NCBI GenBank assembly: GCA_026982705.1
Contig: JALSGP010000033.1
Location: 62,001 to 126,000 of the forward strand
Origin: Alphaproteobacteria bacterium
GTDB taxonomy: Bacteria; Pseudomonadota; Alphaproteobacteria; Geminicoccales; Geminicoccaceae
Reading direction: 5' to 3'
Length of the DNA: 64,000 nucleotides
Made by a program: the position numbers and the translations under genes
Notes under the pieces: generated by a model
Database searches by the model: none
What the model saw: only the letters and a program-made list of their open reading frames with translations
What the model was told of the DNA's origin: nothing
Part shown: positions 11,023 through 20,373 of the stretch, in pieces
Position numbering within the stretch: position 1 is the stretch's first letter
Layout: the number at the start of each line of letters is the position of its first letter

Positions 11023-12423
11023 CTACACCTCCTCGGCGGCGAAGCGCCCGGCGAGCCGCGTCACCAGCGGCACGAGCCCGCTCGCGAGCGAACCCTTGAC
11101 GAGGAGGACGTCCCCCTCCCGCAGCTCTTCCACGATCACGGTCTCCAGCTCCTCCAGCGTGGCGGTGACGGGTCCCAGCCGGGCGGCGGGCAGACGCGCC
11201 CGCAGCGCCTCCATGGCCGCACCCCGCGTGTAGAGCCGATCGACACCGGCCGCCAGCACCGCCTCCGCGAGCCCGGCGTGGAGGCGCGGGGCGTGGGCGC
11301 CGAGCTCGGCCATCTCGCCCAGCACCGCGAGCCGGCGGCGGGCCGGCAGGGTGGCGAGGACGGCGAGGGCCGCCCGCATGGAGGCGGGGTTGGCGTTGTA
11401 GGCCTCGTCCAGCAGCAGGGCGGTGCCGCCCGTCGGCAGATGCAGGCGCAGCCGCCGACCGCGCCCGGCGAGGGGACGGAAGCGGGCGAGGGTCGCCGCC
11501 GCCGGCCGCGGATCGAGGCCGAGGGCGGTGACCGCCGCCAGCACCAGCAGGGCGTCGTGAGCGAGGTGACGGCCGGGGGCGGCGAGTCCGAGGGTGAGCT
11601 CCCGGCCGTCCACCAGCACCGCCAGCCGCTGTCCCTCCGGTCCCTCGCTCTCCACCCGGCCCCGCACCGTCGCCGCCACGTCGAGGCCGAAGGTCACCAC
11701 CTGTGCCACGCCGCGCGCGCGGGCCCGGGCGAGGAGGCGAGGGAGCTGGCCGTCGTCGGCGGGCAGCACGGCGATCTCCGGGGGTGGCGTGCCGTCGAGG
11801 ATCTCGGCCTTGGCATCGGCGATGGCGGCGAGGTCCCGGAAGGCGCCGATGTGGGCGGGCGCGATGCGGGTGACGGCGGCGAGCCGGGGCCGCACCAGCC
11901 GCGCGTGATCCCCGATCTCGCCCGGTCGGTTCATGCCCATCTCGAGGACGGCGAAGCGGGTCTCCGCCGGCAGCCGGGCGAGGGTGAGGGGGACTCCCAC
12001 CCGGTTGTTGTGGGAGGCGGCGCTGGCGTGGACCGGCCCGAAGGCGGCGAGGGCGAGGCGCAGCATCTCCTTGGTGGTGGTCTTGCCGACGCTGCCGGTG
12101 ACGGCGAGCCGCACCGCCCGGCTCCGCCGGCGGGCGGCGTCGGCGAGATGGCGGAGGGCGACGAGGGTGTCGGACACCCGCATCAGCGGGAGATCCGCGG
12201 GCGCATCGGCGGGCACGCGCGAGACCAGCGCCGCCGCCGCGCCGCGCCTTCGGGCCTCGGCGAGGAAGTCGTGGCCGTCGTGGCGGGGGCCGTGGAGCGC
12301 CACGAACAGCGCACCCGGCTCCAACGTGCGGGTGTCGATGGAGACGTCGCGGGCGGTCCAGCCACCCGGCCCCTCGCCGCCGGTGGCGGCCCGCACCTCC
12401 GCCGCCGTCCAGAGGACCGTCAC
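11023..12423 (-). CDS. murF: UDP-MurNAc-tripeptide--D-Ala-D-Ala ligase MurF
   Basis: Completes the cytoplasmic UDP-MurNAc-pentapeptide by adding D-Ala-D-Ala made by Ddl. From the GTG at 12423 the protein has 466 residues, beginning [15 protein letters not shown], a typical MurF N-terminus. It has the ATP loop [14 protein letters not shown] (about residues 106-119), [31 protein letters not shown] and a closing VKGSLASG motif. An in-frame GTG at 12438 would add five residues. I prefer 12423 because it makes the same GTGA overlap with murE as the other junctions, although neither start has a strong ribosome site. Confidence 0.95.
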   Translation of the reverse strand: MTVLWTAAEVRAATGGEGPGGWTARDVSIDTRTLEPGALFVALHGPRHDGHDFLAEARRRGAAAALVSRVPADAPADLPLMRVSDTLVALRHLADAARRRSRAVRLAVTGSVGKTTTKEMLRLALAAFGPVHASAASHNNRVGVPLTLARLPAETRFAVLEMGMNRPGEIGDHARLVRPRLAAVTRIAPAHIGAFRDLAAIADAKAEILDGTPPPEIAVLPADDGQLPRLLARARARGVAQVVTFGLDVAATVRGRVESEGPEGQRLAVLVDGRELTLGLAAPGRHLAHDALLVLAAVTALGLDPRPAAATLARFRPLAGRGRRLRLHLPTGGTALLLDEAYNANPASMRAALAVLATLPARRRLAVLGEMAELGAHAPRLHAGLAEAVLAAGVDRLYTRGAAMEALRARLPAARLGPVTATLEELETVIVEELREGDVLLVKGSLASGLVPLVTRLAGRFAAEEV

Positions 12424-13880
12424 GCCGTCATCCCGCACAGCTCGCGCACCACCGCCGCGTCGTCGAAGGGGAGGATCCGTCCGCCCACGATCTGTCCCCG
12501 TTCGTGACCCTTGCCGGCCACCAGCACCACGTCGCCGGCCCCGAGGGGGAGTTCGCGGACGGCATGGGCGATGGCGGCCCGGCGATCACCGATCTCGACG
12601 GCGTCACCGCCCGCGCCCTCCCGCACCTGCCGGCGGATGGCCGCCGGATCCTCGCCTCGGGGATTGTCGTCGGTGACGATCACGAGATCGGCGAGGCGGC
12701 GGGCGATGCGGCCCATGGGCGCGCGCTTGCCGGGATCCCGCTCGCCGCCGCAGCCGAAGACCACGCACAGCCGCCCCCTCGGGAAGTGGGCGCGGGCCGC
12801 TCGGAGGGCCGCCGCCAGCGCGTCGGGGGTGTGGGCATAGTCCACCAGCACCCGCGCCCCCCGCGGCGTGACGGCCACCGGCTCCATGCGCCCGCGCACC
12901 GGACGGACCTCGGCCGCCGCCGCCAGCAGCGCCTCCGCGTCCGCTCCCGTCTCCACCGCCCGCACCAGGCCGAGGGCGCAGGCGAGATTGCGCGCCTGGA
13001 AGGGGCCGTAGAGGGGAAGGTCCAGGCGCCGCCGCAGACCCGCCAGCACCAGCTCCACCACGAGCCCCTCGGGACCGGGCCGGATCGCGGCGATGGCGGG
13101 ATCGCCCACCCCTTCGCCCCAGCCCGCGATCCGCGCGCCGCGCTCGCGCACCCGTCCGGCGAGGCGGCGGCCGTGGGGATCGTCCAGCGGCAGCACGGCG
13201 GTCCCGTCCGGGGCGAGGAGCGTTTCGAACAGTCGCGCCTTGGTGGTGAAGTAGGACTCGGCGTCGCCGTGATAGTCGAGATGGTCGCGGCCGAGACGCG
13301 TGAACCCGGCGGCGGCGAAGACGAGACCGTCGAGGCGGCGCTGGTCGAGGCCGTGACTCGAGGCCTCGAGGGCGAGGCGCTCGATGCCGGCGCGGGCGGC
13401 GGCCGCCAGCAGGCGGTGGAGGGCCGGGGGATCCGGCGTGGTGAGGGGCGGTGCCGCCACCACCGCCGGCTCGAGACCGAGGGTGCCGAGGGAGGCGGCG
13501 CGCCGGCCGAGGGTACGCCAGATGTCGCGGGCGAAGGCGACGGTGGAGCTCTTGCCGTCGGTGCCGGTCACCGCCACCAGCCGCACCGGGCGTTCGGGGT
13601 ACAGGCGCGCGGCGATACGGGCCAGCGCCCGTCTGGGATCCTCCGCCACCAGCAGGGTGGCGCGTCCGGCGAAGGCCGTGATGCGCCCGTCGCCCAGGAG
13701 CGCCACCGCGCCGCGCGCCAGTGCCTCCTCCACGAAGGCGAGGCCGTCGACCCGCCGGCCGCGGAGGGCGGCGAAGAGGGTCCCCGGCCGCACGGCGCGG
13801 CTGTCGGCGGTGAGGTCCGCGATCTCCACGTCGGGCCCCACCATCCGCAGCTCACCGTCGATCAGGTGCGACAAACGCAA
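12420..13880 (-). CDS. murE: UDP-MurNAc-L-Ala-D-Glu--meso-diaminopimelate ligase MurE
   Basis: Adds the third stem residue to UDP-MurNAc-dipeptide. The DDNPRGEDP motif is the signature for meso-diaminopimelate rather than lysine. The 486 residues also show ADSRAVRPGTLFAA, ATP loop VTGTDGKSSTVAF (aspartate where asparagine is usual, still a valid P-loop), EASSHGLDQRR and VDYAHTPDAL. The start is TTG at 13880. GGGAGAAG lies a few bases upstream, and MRLSHLIDGE matches the family, whereas the next ATG would delete conserved sequence. It overlaps the ftsI end by 29 bases. Confidence 0.95.
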   Translation of the reverse strand: MRLSHLIDGELRMVGPDVEIADLTADSRAVRPGTLFAALRGRRVDGLAFVEEALARGAVALLGDGRITAFAGRATLLVAEDPRRALARIAARLYPERPVRLVAVTGTDGKSSTVAFARDIWRTLGRRAASLGTLGLEPAVVAAPPLTTPDPPALHRLLAAAARAGIERLALEASSHGLDQRRLDGLVFAAAGFTRLGRDHLDYHGDAESYFTTKARLFETLLAPDGTAVLPLDDPHGRRLAGRVRERGARIAGWGEGVGDPAIAAIRPGPEGLVVELVLAGLRRRLDLPLYGPFQARNLACALGLVRAVETGADAEALLAAAAEVRPVRGRMEPVAVTPRGARVLVDYAHTPDALAAALRAARAHFPRGRLCVVFGCGGERDPGKRAPMGRIARRLADLVIVTDDNPRGEDPAAIRRQVREGAGGDAVEIGDRRAAIAHAVRELPLGAGDVVLVAGKGHERGQIVGGRILPFDDAAVVRELCGMTA

Positions 13881-15558
13881 GCCGCTTCTCCCGCCGTCCG
13901 GTCCCGGGATCGACGAAGCGTTCCTCCCGCAGCCGCGCGAAGTAGCGTCGGCGCACCTCCTCGTCCGCCGGCGGCACGCCGAGGAGCGGGCCGATGCGCT
14001 CGATCACCGCCCCCACCACCGGCGCCGCCGTCCAGCCGCCGTAGCGGAAACCGAAGGTGCCCTCGTCCCCCACCGGCTCGTCCAGCACCACCAGCACCAG
14101 ATAGCGCGGCGCGTCGACGGGAAAGACCCCGACGAAGGAGGAGACGGTGCGGTCGCGGTCGTAGCCGCGGCGCCCGCGTGCCGGCTTGTCGGCGGTGCCG
14201 GTCTTGCCGCCGACGAGATAGCGCCGGGAGGCGGCCTTCGTGCCGGTGCCGCGCTCCACCACCAGCCACATGAGCCAGCGCAGCCGTTCGACGGTGGCCT
14301 CGCCCACCACCGGCTCCCGTGCCACCTCCACCGGCGCGTCGGCGCGCACGCGCACCCGCCGCGGCCGGCCGTCGGAGACCAGCGCCGCCACCGCCCGGGC
14401 GTACTGCAGCGGCGAGACGGCGATGCCGTGGCCGAAGGCGACGGTGGCCACGGTGATCTCGGGCCACCGGCGCGGGAACAGCGGGCGCGCCCGCTCGGGC
14501 AGCGGCCAGTCCAGGGGACGGTCGAAACCGAGACGACGCAGGAAGGGTTCCATGACGGCGGCCCCGCCGGCGGCGAAGGCCATCTGCACCGTGCCCACGT
14601 TGGAGGAGAAGGCGACGATCTCGGGGACGGTGAGGGCGCGCCGGTAGTCGTGGACGTCGCGGATGCGGAAGCGGCCGATCCGGTAGGGTCCGCGGGCATC
14701 GAAACGGCGCGCGAGGTCCACCCGCCCGGATTCCAGCGCCATCGCCGCCGTCACCAGCTTGAACACGGAGCCCAGCTCGTAGACGGCGCCGCTGCAACGG
14801 TCGAGCCTCACTTCCTCCGGTGCCTCGCCGAAGCGCAGGGGATCGAGGGCGGGCAGCGACACCTCCGCCAGCAGATCGCCGCCGTGCACGTCCAGCACCA
14901 GTCCGCAGGCTCCCTTCGCGCGGAAGCGGCGGAAGGCGGCCTCCAGCTCCTCACGGAGGGCGAACTGGACCCGCAGGTCGAGGGCGAGACGGAGCGGCCG
15001 GTCGGGATCCTCGCGCAGACGCCGGTCGAAGGCGTATTCGACGCCGGCGAGCCCGCGGCCGTCGGCGCCCACCGCGCCGAGCAGGTGGGCCGCGAGATCG
15101 CCCTGCGGATAGACCCGCCGGAAGCGGGTGCGGAGGATGGTGCCGGGCAGCCCCAGTTCCAGCACGGCGCGCTGTTCCCGCGGCAGCAGATGGCGTTTGA
15201 CCGGCGCATAGCGGCTGCCGGGGCGGGCGAGGCGACGGGTCAGCTCCGCCGTGTCCACCCCCTCGAGGACGGCGGCGATCCGCGCGGCGGTGGCGGCGGG
15301 ATCGCGGACGTAGAGGGGATCGAGAGCGAAGGAGACGGAGGGGATGTCGGTCGCCAGAAGACGGCCGTGGCGGTCGACGATGTCGGCCCGAGGTCCGACC
15401 TCCGGCTCCGCTCGCGCCGTGCGCGCGGCGGTCGCCGGCGGCTCGGCCAGGAGCAGCTGGAGCAGCCGCCCCCCCACCGCACCGAAGGCCAGCAGGAAGG
15501 CGAGGGCCAAGAGACGCAGGCGGCCGCGGGCGCGGGCGAGGGGATCGGGCGACGTCAT
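13852..15558 (-). CDS. ftsI: Septal peptidoglycan transpeptidase FtsI (PBP3)
   Basis: Monofunctional class B penicillin-binding protein that cross-links septal peptidoglycan and partners FtsW. The 568 residues have a short cytoplasmic tail, one membrane segment (about residues 14-35) and a dimerisation/pedestal region with RADIVDRHGRLLAT. The transpeptidase domain has catalytic SVFK (serine near residue 264), SSN (near 320) and KTGT (near 452). The ATG at 15558 overlaps the ftsL stop as ATGA. The in-frame extension upstream is the shadow of ftsL/rsmH. Confidence 0.96.
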   Translation of the reverse strand: MTSPDPLARARGRLRLLALAFLLAFGAVGGRLLQLLLAEPPATAARTARAEPEVGPRADIVDRHGRLLATDIPSVSFALDPLYVRDPAATAARIAAVLEGVDTAELTRRLARPGSRYAPVKRHLLPREQRAVLELGLPGTILRTRFRRVYPQGDLAAHLLGAVGADGRGLAGVEYAFDRRLREDPDRPLRLALDLRVQFALREELEAAFRRFRAKGACGLVLDVHGGDLLAEVSLPALDPLRFGEAPEEVRLDRCSGAVYELGSVFKLVTAAMALESGRVDLARRFDARGPYRIGRFRIRDVHDYRRALTVPEIVAFSSNVGTVQMAFAAGGAAVMEPFLRRLGFDRPLDWPLPERARPLFPRRWPEITVATVAFGHGIAVSPLQYARAVAALVSDGRPRRVRVRADAPVEVAREPVVGEATVERLRWLMWLVVERGTGTKAASRRYLVGGKTGTADKPARGRRGYDRDRTVSSFVGVFPVDAPRYLVLVVLDEPVGDEGTFGFRYGGWTAAPVVGAVIERIGPLLGVPPADEEVRRRYFARLREERFVDPGTGRREKRLAFVAPDRR

Positions 15559-15956
15559 GGCCCTGCTCCGTCCCGCACGGGGGACAGGGGGGGTCGGGCC
15601 CGAAGGGTCGCCACGTAGCCGGACGGGAGGGGAACGGGAAAGCGGCGGCGCGCGAGCTCGATCCCCTCGCGGCGGGCGACGGCTTCGGCGGGCACGAGGC
15701 GGTCGGCGGTGGCCGGCACCATGTCCAGGGCAGCCGCGAGGCGGCCGAGGCGCACGGGCCGGGTCAGCCAGGCGAGGCTGGCCTCGAGGGCACGGATCTC
15801 GCCGGCGAGACGTGCGCGTTCGCGGGCGAGGGCGGTGCGTTCCCGCTGCACCCCCACCATCCGCAGCTCCTGCCGGTAGACGAAGGCGGTGGCCAGCACC
15901 AGCAGCAGCACCAACGGCGGCAGCGGTCGTCTCAGCACGCCACCGCCTCCCGCCAC
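15555..15956 (-). CDS. ftsL: Cell division protein FtsL
   Basis: Small bitopic division protein that bridges FtsQ/B to FtsW/I. The 133 residues have a short positively charged cytoplasmic tail, a hydrophobic segment (about residues 11-25, PLPPLVLLLVLATAFVY) and a heptad-like region rich in Arg, Glu and Leu. Sequence conservation in FtsL is weak; the call rests on this architecture and on the invariant place between rsmH and ftsI. The GTG at 15956 is used here. A GTG six codons later (15938) would almost remove the overlap with rsmH and is an acceptable alternative. Confidence 0.88.
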   Translation of the reverse strand: MAGGGGVLRRPLPPLVLLLVLATAFVYRQELRMVGVQRERTALARERARLAGEIRALEASLAWLTRPVRLGRLAAALDMVPATADRLVPAEAVARREGIELARRRFPVPLPSGYVATLRARPPLSPVRDGAGP

Positions 15957-16927
15957 GGCCGGTCCACCTCGCCCTCCCCGGGATCCGGCAGCCGCTCCGC
16001 CGCCCGCAGCCGCGCCGAGCGCGCTCGCGGATTGCGGGCCACTTCCCCGGCACCCGGCCTGAGCGGTCTCCGGATCACCCAGCGCAGCCGCGGCGGCCCG
16101 CTCCGTTCGGGCAGCGGGCGATGGCGGGAGCCGCCGCCGGGCCGGTCGCTGTGGAGCTGGATGAAGCGTTTGATCAGCCGGTCCTCGAGGGAGTGGAAGG
16201 CGAGGGTGACGAGCCGGCCGCCGGGACGCAGGACCGCGAGGGCCGCCGCGAGTCCGCGCTCCAGCTCGCCCAGCTCGTCGTTGACGGCGATGCGGAGGGC
16301 CTGGAAGGTGCGGGTGGCGGGATGGTGGTGGCGCGGCCGTCCGCCCACCGCCCGGGCCACCAGCTCGGCGAGTTCGCCGGTGCGGGTGAGGGGGCGCCGC
16401 TCGCGGGCCTCGACGATGGCGCGGGCGATGCGTCCGGCTGCTGGCTCCTCGCCGTAGTCGCGCAGCAGCCGCACCAACTCCTCCCGCGAGAGGCGATTGA
16501 CCAGATCGGCGGCGCTCGGCCCCCGCGCCTCCATGCGCATGTCGAGCGGGCCGTCGGCGGCGAAGGAGAAGCCCCGTTCGGGGGAATCGAGCTGGAAGGA
16601 GGAGACGCCGAGGTCGAAGAGGACCCCGTCCACCCCCGCCACGCCGGCCTCGGCCAGGCGGCGGTCGAGCTCGCCGAAGCGGCCCTCCAGCATGGTGAAG
16701 CGCGCTTCCGCGGCCGCGAGAGCACGGCCTCGCGCGACGGCCTCGGGATCACGGTCGAGACCGATCACGCGGCAGCGGGCGGCGGCGAGGATGGCCCGGC
16801 TGTGGCCACCTCCGCCGAAGGTGGCGTCGAGATAGACCGCGCCGTCACGGACCGCGAGGGCCTCCACGACCTCCCGTGCCATCACGGGAACGTGGCCCAC
16901 GTCCCGCGTCACGTCGTTCTCCTCCAC
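15932..16927 (-). CDS. rsmH: 16S rRNA (cytosine-1402 N4)-methyltransferase RsmH
   Basis: SAM-dependent methylation of 16S rRNA C1402; formerly called MraW. The 331 residues carry HVPVMAREVVEAL, the SAM loop YLDATFGGGGHSRAIL, VDGVLFDLGVSSFQLD, the GFSF...GPLDMRM segment and TFQALRIAVNDELGEL, all standard for RsmH. GTG at 16927 is the longest start; GTG codons five and nine codons later are also possible because the conserved block begins at about residue 12. It is the first protein gene of the cluster; mraZ, which often precedes it, is absent. Confidence 0.95.
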   Translation of the reverse strand: MEENDVTRDVGHVPVMAREVVEALAVRDGAVYLDATFGGGGHSRAILAAARCRVIGLDRDPEAVARGRALAAAEARFTMLEGRFGELDRRLAEAGVAGVDGVLFDLGVSSFQLDSPERGFSFAADGPLDMRMEARGPSAADLVNRLSREELVRLLRDYGEEPAAGRIARAIVEARERRPLTRTGELAELVARAVGGRPRHHHPATRTFQALRIAVNDELGELERGLAAALAVLRPGGRLVTLAFHSLEDRLIKRFIQLHSDRPGGGSRHRPLPERSGPPRLRWVIRRPLRPGAGEVARNPRARSARLRAAERLPDPGEGEVDRPWREAVAC

Positions 16928-17272
16928 GTCCGGTGCCGTCCGGCACCCGCCCCGTCGTCGGGGTCTCCGGCGGCCGCCGCGAGGATTCCGTTCCCGGAGG
17001 AACGGTCGCCGCGGCTCCCGCCCGTGTCGTCGCCTCGCTCCGGCGGAGAAGTGGGCAGAGCTTCTCCGCGCGTCGGTGAAATCTACCCTCGCGGGGCACG
17101 GTCCTCAAGCGGGAAAGGATTCGCGGACATCCCCACCCGAACGTCCCCGCGGTGGCGGGAGCCCGCGACGATTTTCCTCGCCCGTGGCCGACCGAATGGA
17201 TTCTATGGATTCATCGGACTCGGGTCAAGGACGGTCGTCTGGGATTCGGATCGAATGCCCATGATCGGCGGC
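16928..17272. other. Gene-free stretch between rsmH and rnpB
   Basis: About 345 bases with no protein-like reading frame on either strand. It probably holds the promoter for the division/wall cluster and the 3' flank of rnpB. There is no mraZ gene and no array of TGGG-type MraZ boxes. A tandem nine-base repeat, ATGGATTCT then ATGGATTCA, occupies 17196-17213. An imperfect hairpin around ATTCG-GAT-CGAAT lies at about 17243-17255, without a T run. Confidence 0.6.
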
Positions 17273-17667
<395 letters not shown>

Positions 17668-17669
17668 AC

Positions 17670-17703
17670 ATCGTATCTGGCGCGCCGATGGCCCGCGGAC
17701 AAG
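17670..17703 (-). promoter_or_regulatory. Putative rnpB promoter
   Basis: On the minus strand CTTGTC (17698-17703) is followed after about 18 bases by CAGATACGAT (17670-17679), immediately before the inferred 5' end of the RNase P RNA. CTTGNC is the common -35 element of alphaproteobacterial housekeeping promoters. The -10 match is poor, so this is a proposal from position and the -35 box. Confidence 0.45.
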
Positions 17704-17748
17704 CGCCTCCTCTTCGAGACGCGCACGGCGTGCCGCGAAGGGATCCGG

Positions 17749-17820
17749 CTGGGGCGGCAGGATTCGAACCTGCGAATGCCGGAACCAAAATCCGGTGCCT
17801 TACCACTTGGCGACGCCCCA
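17749..17820 (-). tRNA. tRNA-Gln (anticodon TTG)
   Basis: Minus-strand cloverleaf with acceptor arm TGGGGCG/CGCCCCA, D arm starting GCCAAGTGGTAAGGC, anticodon stem CCGGA/TCCGG around loop TTTTGGT (anticodon TTG), and T arm GCAGGTTCGAATCCTGC. The discriminator base is G. The CCA end is not encoded, since the next bases are CCG. It lies between tRNA-Leu and rnpB on the same strand. Confidence 0.97.
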
Positions 17821-17919
17821 TCCGCGGGCGTCAAGATATCCGGTGGCCGGAGCGGTTTCAACGCCACGGCACGCACGGCCACCCGTGCCGAATGGTTCCC
17901 GATCGTGGTTCCGAGAGGG

Positions 17920-18006
17920 TGGTGCCCAGGAGAGGACTCGAACCTCCACGGCCTTGCGGCCACTACGACCTGAACGTAGCGCGTCTACCAGTTCCGCCAC
18001 CTGGGC
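17920..18006 (-). tRNA. tRNA-Leu (anticodon CAG)
   Basis: Class II tRNA on the minus strand, 87 bases including an encoded CCA. The acceptor arm is GCCCAGG/CCTGGGC, the anticodon stem CTACG/CGTAG encloses loop TTCAGGT (anticodon CAG), a long variable arm reads TGGCCGCAAGGCCG, and the T arm contains GGTTCGAGTCC. It lies about 41 bases after the hemE stop and about 100 bases before tRNA-Gln, and may be read from hemE or from its own promoter. Confidence 0.97.
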
Positions 18007-18009
18007 ACG

Positions 18010-18023
18010 GCCGGCATGCCGGC
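18010..18023. repeat. 14-base perfect palindrome between hemE and tRNA-Leu
   Basis: GCCGGCATGCCGGC reads identically on both strands and lies four bases outside the tRNA-Leu 5' end. In RNA it could fold as a small hairpin after hemE, but no T run follows. It could also be a protein-binding site or chance in such GC-rich DNA. Confidence 0.4.
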
Positions 18024-18047
18024 ATCTAGGAAGCGCCCGTGCCGGCG

Positions 18048-19109
18048 TCAAGCACCGTCGGCCGTGCCACCGGCGGTCCGAAGCACCTCCAGCATGTGCG
18101 CCACGTGTTCGGGCGGCGTGTGCGGCAGGATGCCGTGGCCGAGGTTGAAGACGTGGGGGAGGTCGTCGAGGGCGCGGACGATGCGCCGGACCTCCGCGGC
18201 CAGCGCCGCGCCGCCCGCCACCAGCAGCGCCGGGTCGAGATTGCCCTGGAGGGTGCGGGTGGGCGCCGTCGCCGCGGCGGCGGCCATGGTCGCCGGCGGC
18301 ACGGTGGTGTCGAGGGCGACGGCGGCGGCACCCAGCTGCAGCGCCTCGGGATAGAGCAGGCTGAGCCCGCGCGGGAACAGGATCACCGGCACCTCCGGGC
18401 GGCGGGCGCGCAGGGCCTCCACGATGCGCCCGAGCGGCGCCAGCACCAGCCGCCGGACCAGCGGCTCCGGCAGGACTCCGGCCCAACTGTCGAACAGCTT
18501 CACCACCTCCGCGCCGTGTTCGATCTGACGGACGAGGAAGTGGGTCACCGCCTCCGTCAGGCGGTCCACCAGCGCCTCCACGAAGGCCGGCCGTGCCCAG
18601 GCCAGCTCGCGGGCGCGGGCGAAGTCGCGCGAGCCCCCGCCCTCCAGCAGATAGGCGGCGAGGGTCCAGGGGGCGCCGGCGAAGCCGATCAGCGCCTCGC
18701 GGCGCCGTCGCAGGGCCTCGGAAAGGCGCGCCACCGTCTCGTAGACCGGCTGGAGGTGACGGTCGAAAGCATCGGGGTCGAAGACCGGCAGGGAGTCCTC
18801 CGGTCCGAGGCGCCGGACCCGCGGCCCCTCGCCCTCGACGAAGCGCACGTCGAGTCCGAGGGCATGGGGAACCACCAGGATGTCCGAGAACAGGATGGCC
18901 GCATCCAGCGGAAAGCGCCGCAGGGGCTGCAACGTCACCTCGACGGCGAGCTCCGGCGTGTAGCAGAGGGCGAGGAAGTCGGGGACGCGCGCCCGCACCG
19001 CCCGATATTCCGGCAGATAGCGTCCGGCCTGACGCATGAGCCACACCGGCGGCGGATCGCGCCGTCGTCCGGCCAGCACCATGAGCAGGGGTTTTCCGTG
19101 ATCCGGCAT
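18048..19109 (-). CDS. hemE: Uroporphyrinogen decarboxylase
   Basis: Converts uroporphyrinogen III to coproporphyrinogen III in heme synthesis, in the cytoplasm. The 353 residues show the N-terminal signature PPVWLMRQAGRYLPEYRAVR and the second signature region GFAGAPWTLAAYLLEGGGS. The active-site aspartate lies in SDILVVPHALGLDV, and FNLGHGILPHTPPEHV closes the barrel. The ATG at 19109 is preceded by GGGGTG. In many alphaproteobacteria hemE lies near the replication origin, beside the PPDK/PEPS regulator as here. Confidence 0.96.
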   Translation of the reverse strand: MPDHGKPLLMVLAGRRRDPPPVWLMRQAGRYLPEYRAVRARVPDFLALCYTPELAVEVTLQPLRRFPLDAAILFSDILVVPHALGLDVRFVEGEGPRVRRLGPEDSLPVFDPDAFDRHLQPVYETVARLSEALRRRREALIGFAGAPWTLAAYLLEGGGSRDFARARELAWARPAFVEALVDRLTEAVTHFLVRQIEHGAEVVKLFDSWAGVLPEPLVRRLVLAPLGRIVEALRARRPEVPVILFPRGLSLLYPEALQLGAAAVALDTTVPPATMAAAAATAPTRTLQGNLDPALLVAGGAALAAEVRRIVRALDDLPHVFNLGHGILPHTPPEHVAHMLEVLRTAGGTADGA

Positions 19110-19485
19110 CCACCACACCCCGTTCCGAATCTCGTGAAGAAAGGTGGTGGTTGCGGTTTGGCGCGGGGAGCGCCGGAATTCAACGCACGTCCCCCGTCTT
19201 CTCCCCGTCCGCGACACCGGGGAGAGACATGGGGAGGGAACCGTGGATATCCCTTGAAAAGCCTCGCGGTGTGCGCGAGTCTCCGCGGTCGTGCGGATCC
19301 CCGCGACGCGATCGGAACGGTGTGGATCGATGGAGCCGTCGGCGCTTTCCGCCGATCCCCGGCGGGATCGGGACGAGGCGGTGGACGGATACGGGACGGG
19401 TGCCTCCCCCGCCACACGGCCGGCTGCCGGTGACGTCGATCCCACGCTTTTCCGCCGGGCCATCCCCCAGACCGGAATCCGACCC
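19110..19485. other. Divergent intergenic region hemE / PPDK-PEPS regulator
   Basis: About 376 bases separating two divergent genes. It should hold the promoters for both, but I could not assign convincing -35/-10 pairs. A small inverted repeat GGCGC-GGGGA-GCGCC lies near 19155-19170. An open frame from 19291 runs through much of it into the downstream gene. Its codons upstream of 19486 encode a low-complexity, non-family sequence, so I regard them as untranslated. Confidence 0.5.
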
Positions 19486-20367
19486 GTGCGCCTCCACGTC
19501 CATCTCGTCTCCGATTCCACCGGCGAGACGGTCACCACCGTCACCCGGGCCGCCCTCGCCCAGTTCGACGACGTCGAGCCCGTGGAGCACGTCTGGTTCT
19601 TCGTGCGCACGGGCGAGCAGCTCGACCGTCTGCTGCGCATCATCGAGGCGCTGCCCGGCCTCGTGGTCTACACGCTGGTGGAGCCGGAGGCGCGCTATCG
19701 GCTGGAGGAGCACTGTCGCCGGCTGGGCATTCCGGCGGTGCCGGTGCTGGATCCGGTGATGAACGCGCTGACGGCGCTGGTGGGGGCGGCCGGGCGGCCG
19801 CGGGTGGGCCGCCAGCACGCCCTCGACCGCGGCTATTTCGCCCGCATCGAGGCCATGAACTTCGCCATGCGCCACGACGACGGCCAGCACGTCGACGAGC
19901 TGGAGGAGGCGGACGTGGTGCTGGTGGGGGTCTCGCGCACCAGCAAGACGCCCACCTGCATCTATCTCGCCCAGCGCGGGGTGAAGGCGGCCAACGTGCC
20001 GGTGGTGCTGGCCACCTCCCAGACGAGGGTGGTGGAGCGCCTGCGCAACCCCCTGGTGGTGGGCCTCACCATCCGGCCGGAGGCGCTGGTGGAGATTCGC
20101 CGCACGCGCCAGCGCACCCTCGGTCTCGATCCGGACGGCGGCGGCCGTTACGGTCGCGACTATGTGGATCCGGAGGCGGTGCGGCGGGAGATCGTGGAGG
20201 CCCGGCGGCTGTTCGCGCGGATGGGCTGGCCCGAGATCGACGTCACCCGTCGCTCGGTGGAGGAGACCGCCGCCGCCGTCTATCAGCTCCTCCAGGTGCG
20301 GCGGCAGCCGGAACTGGGCGCCCTCGGCGTGCCGGTGCCCGGCCCGGTGGCCCCGCCCAGGGATTGA
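19486..20367 (+). CDS. Pyruvate,phosphate dikinase / PEP synthase regulatory protein (DUF299)
   Basis: Bifunctional serine/threonine kinase and pyrophosphorylase that switches PPDK or PEP synthase off (ADP-dependent phosphorylation) and on (phosphate-dependent dephosphorylation). From the GTG at 19486 it has 293 residues, near the family norm. It begins VRLHVHLVSDSTGETVTTV, has the P-loop GVSRTSKTPT (about residues 148-157), and a C-terminal segment with DVTRRSVEETAAAVYQLL. In-frame ATG/GTG codons lie upstream (for example 19330), but that region matches nothing in the family. Whether the target here is PPDK or PEP synthase cannot be told from this window. Confidence 0.93.
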   Translation: MRLHVHLVSDSTGETVTTVTRAALAQFDDVEPVEHVWFFVRTGEQLDRLLRIIEALPGLVVYTLVEPEARYRLEEHCRRLGIPAVPVLDPVMNALTALVGAAGRPRVGRQHALDRGYFARIEAMNFAMRHDDGQHVDELEEADVVLVGVSRTSKTPTCIYLAQRGVKAANVPVVLATSQTRVVERLRNPLVVGLTIRPEALVEIRRTRQRTLGLDPDGGGRYGRDYVDPEAVRREIVEARRLFARMGWPEIDVTRRSVEETAAAVYQLLQVRRQPELGALGVPVPGPVAPPRD

Positions 20368-20373
20368 CCGTCC

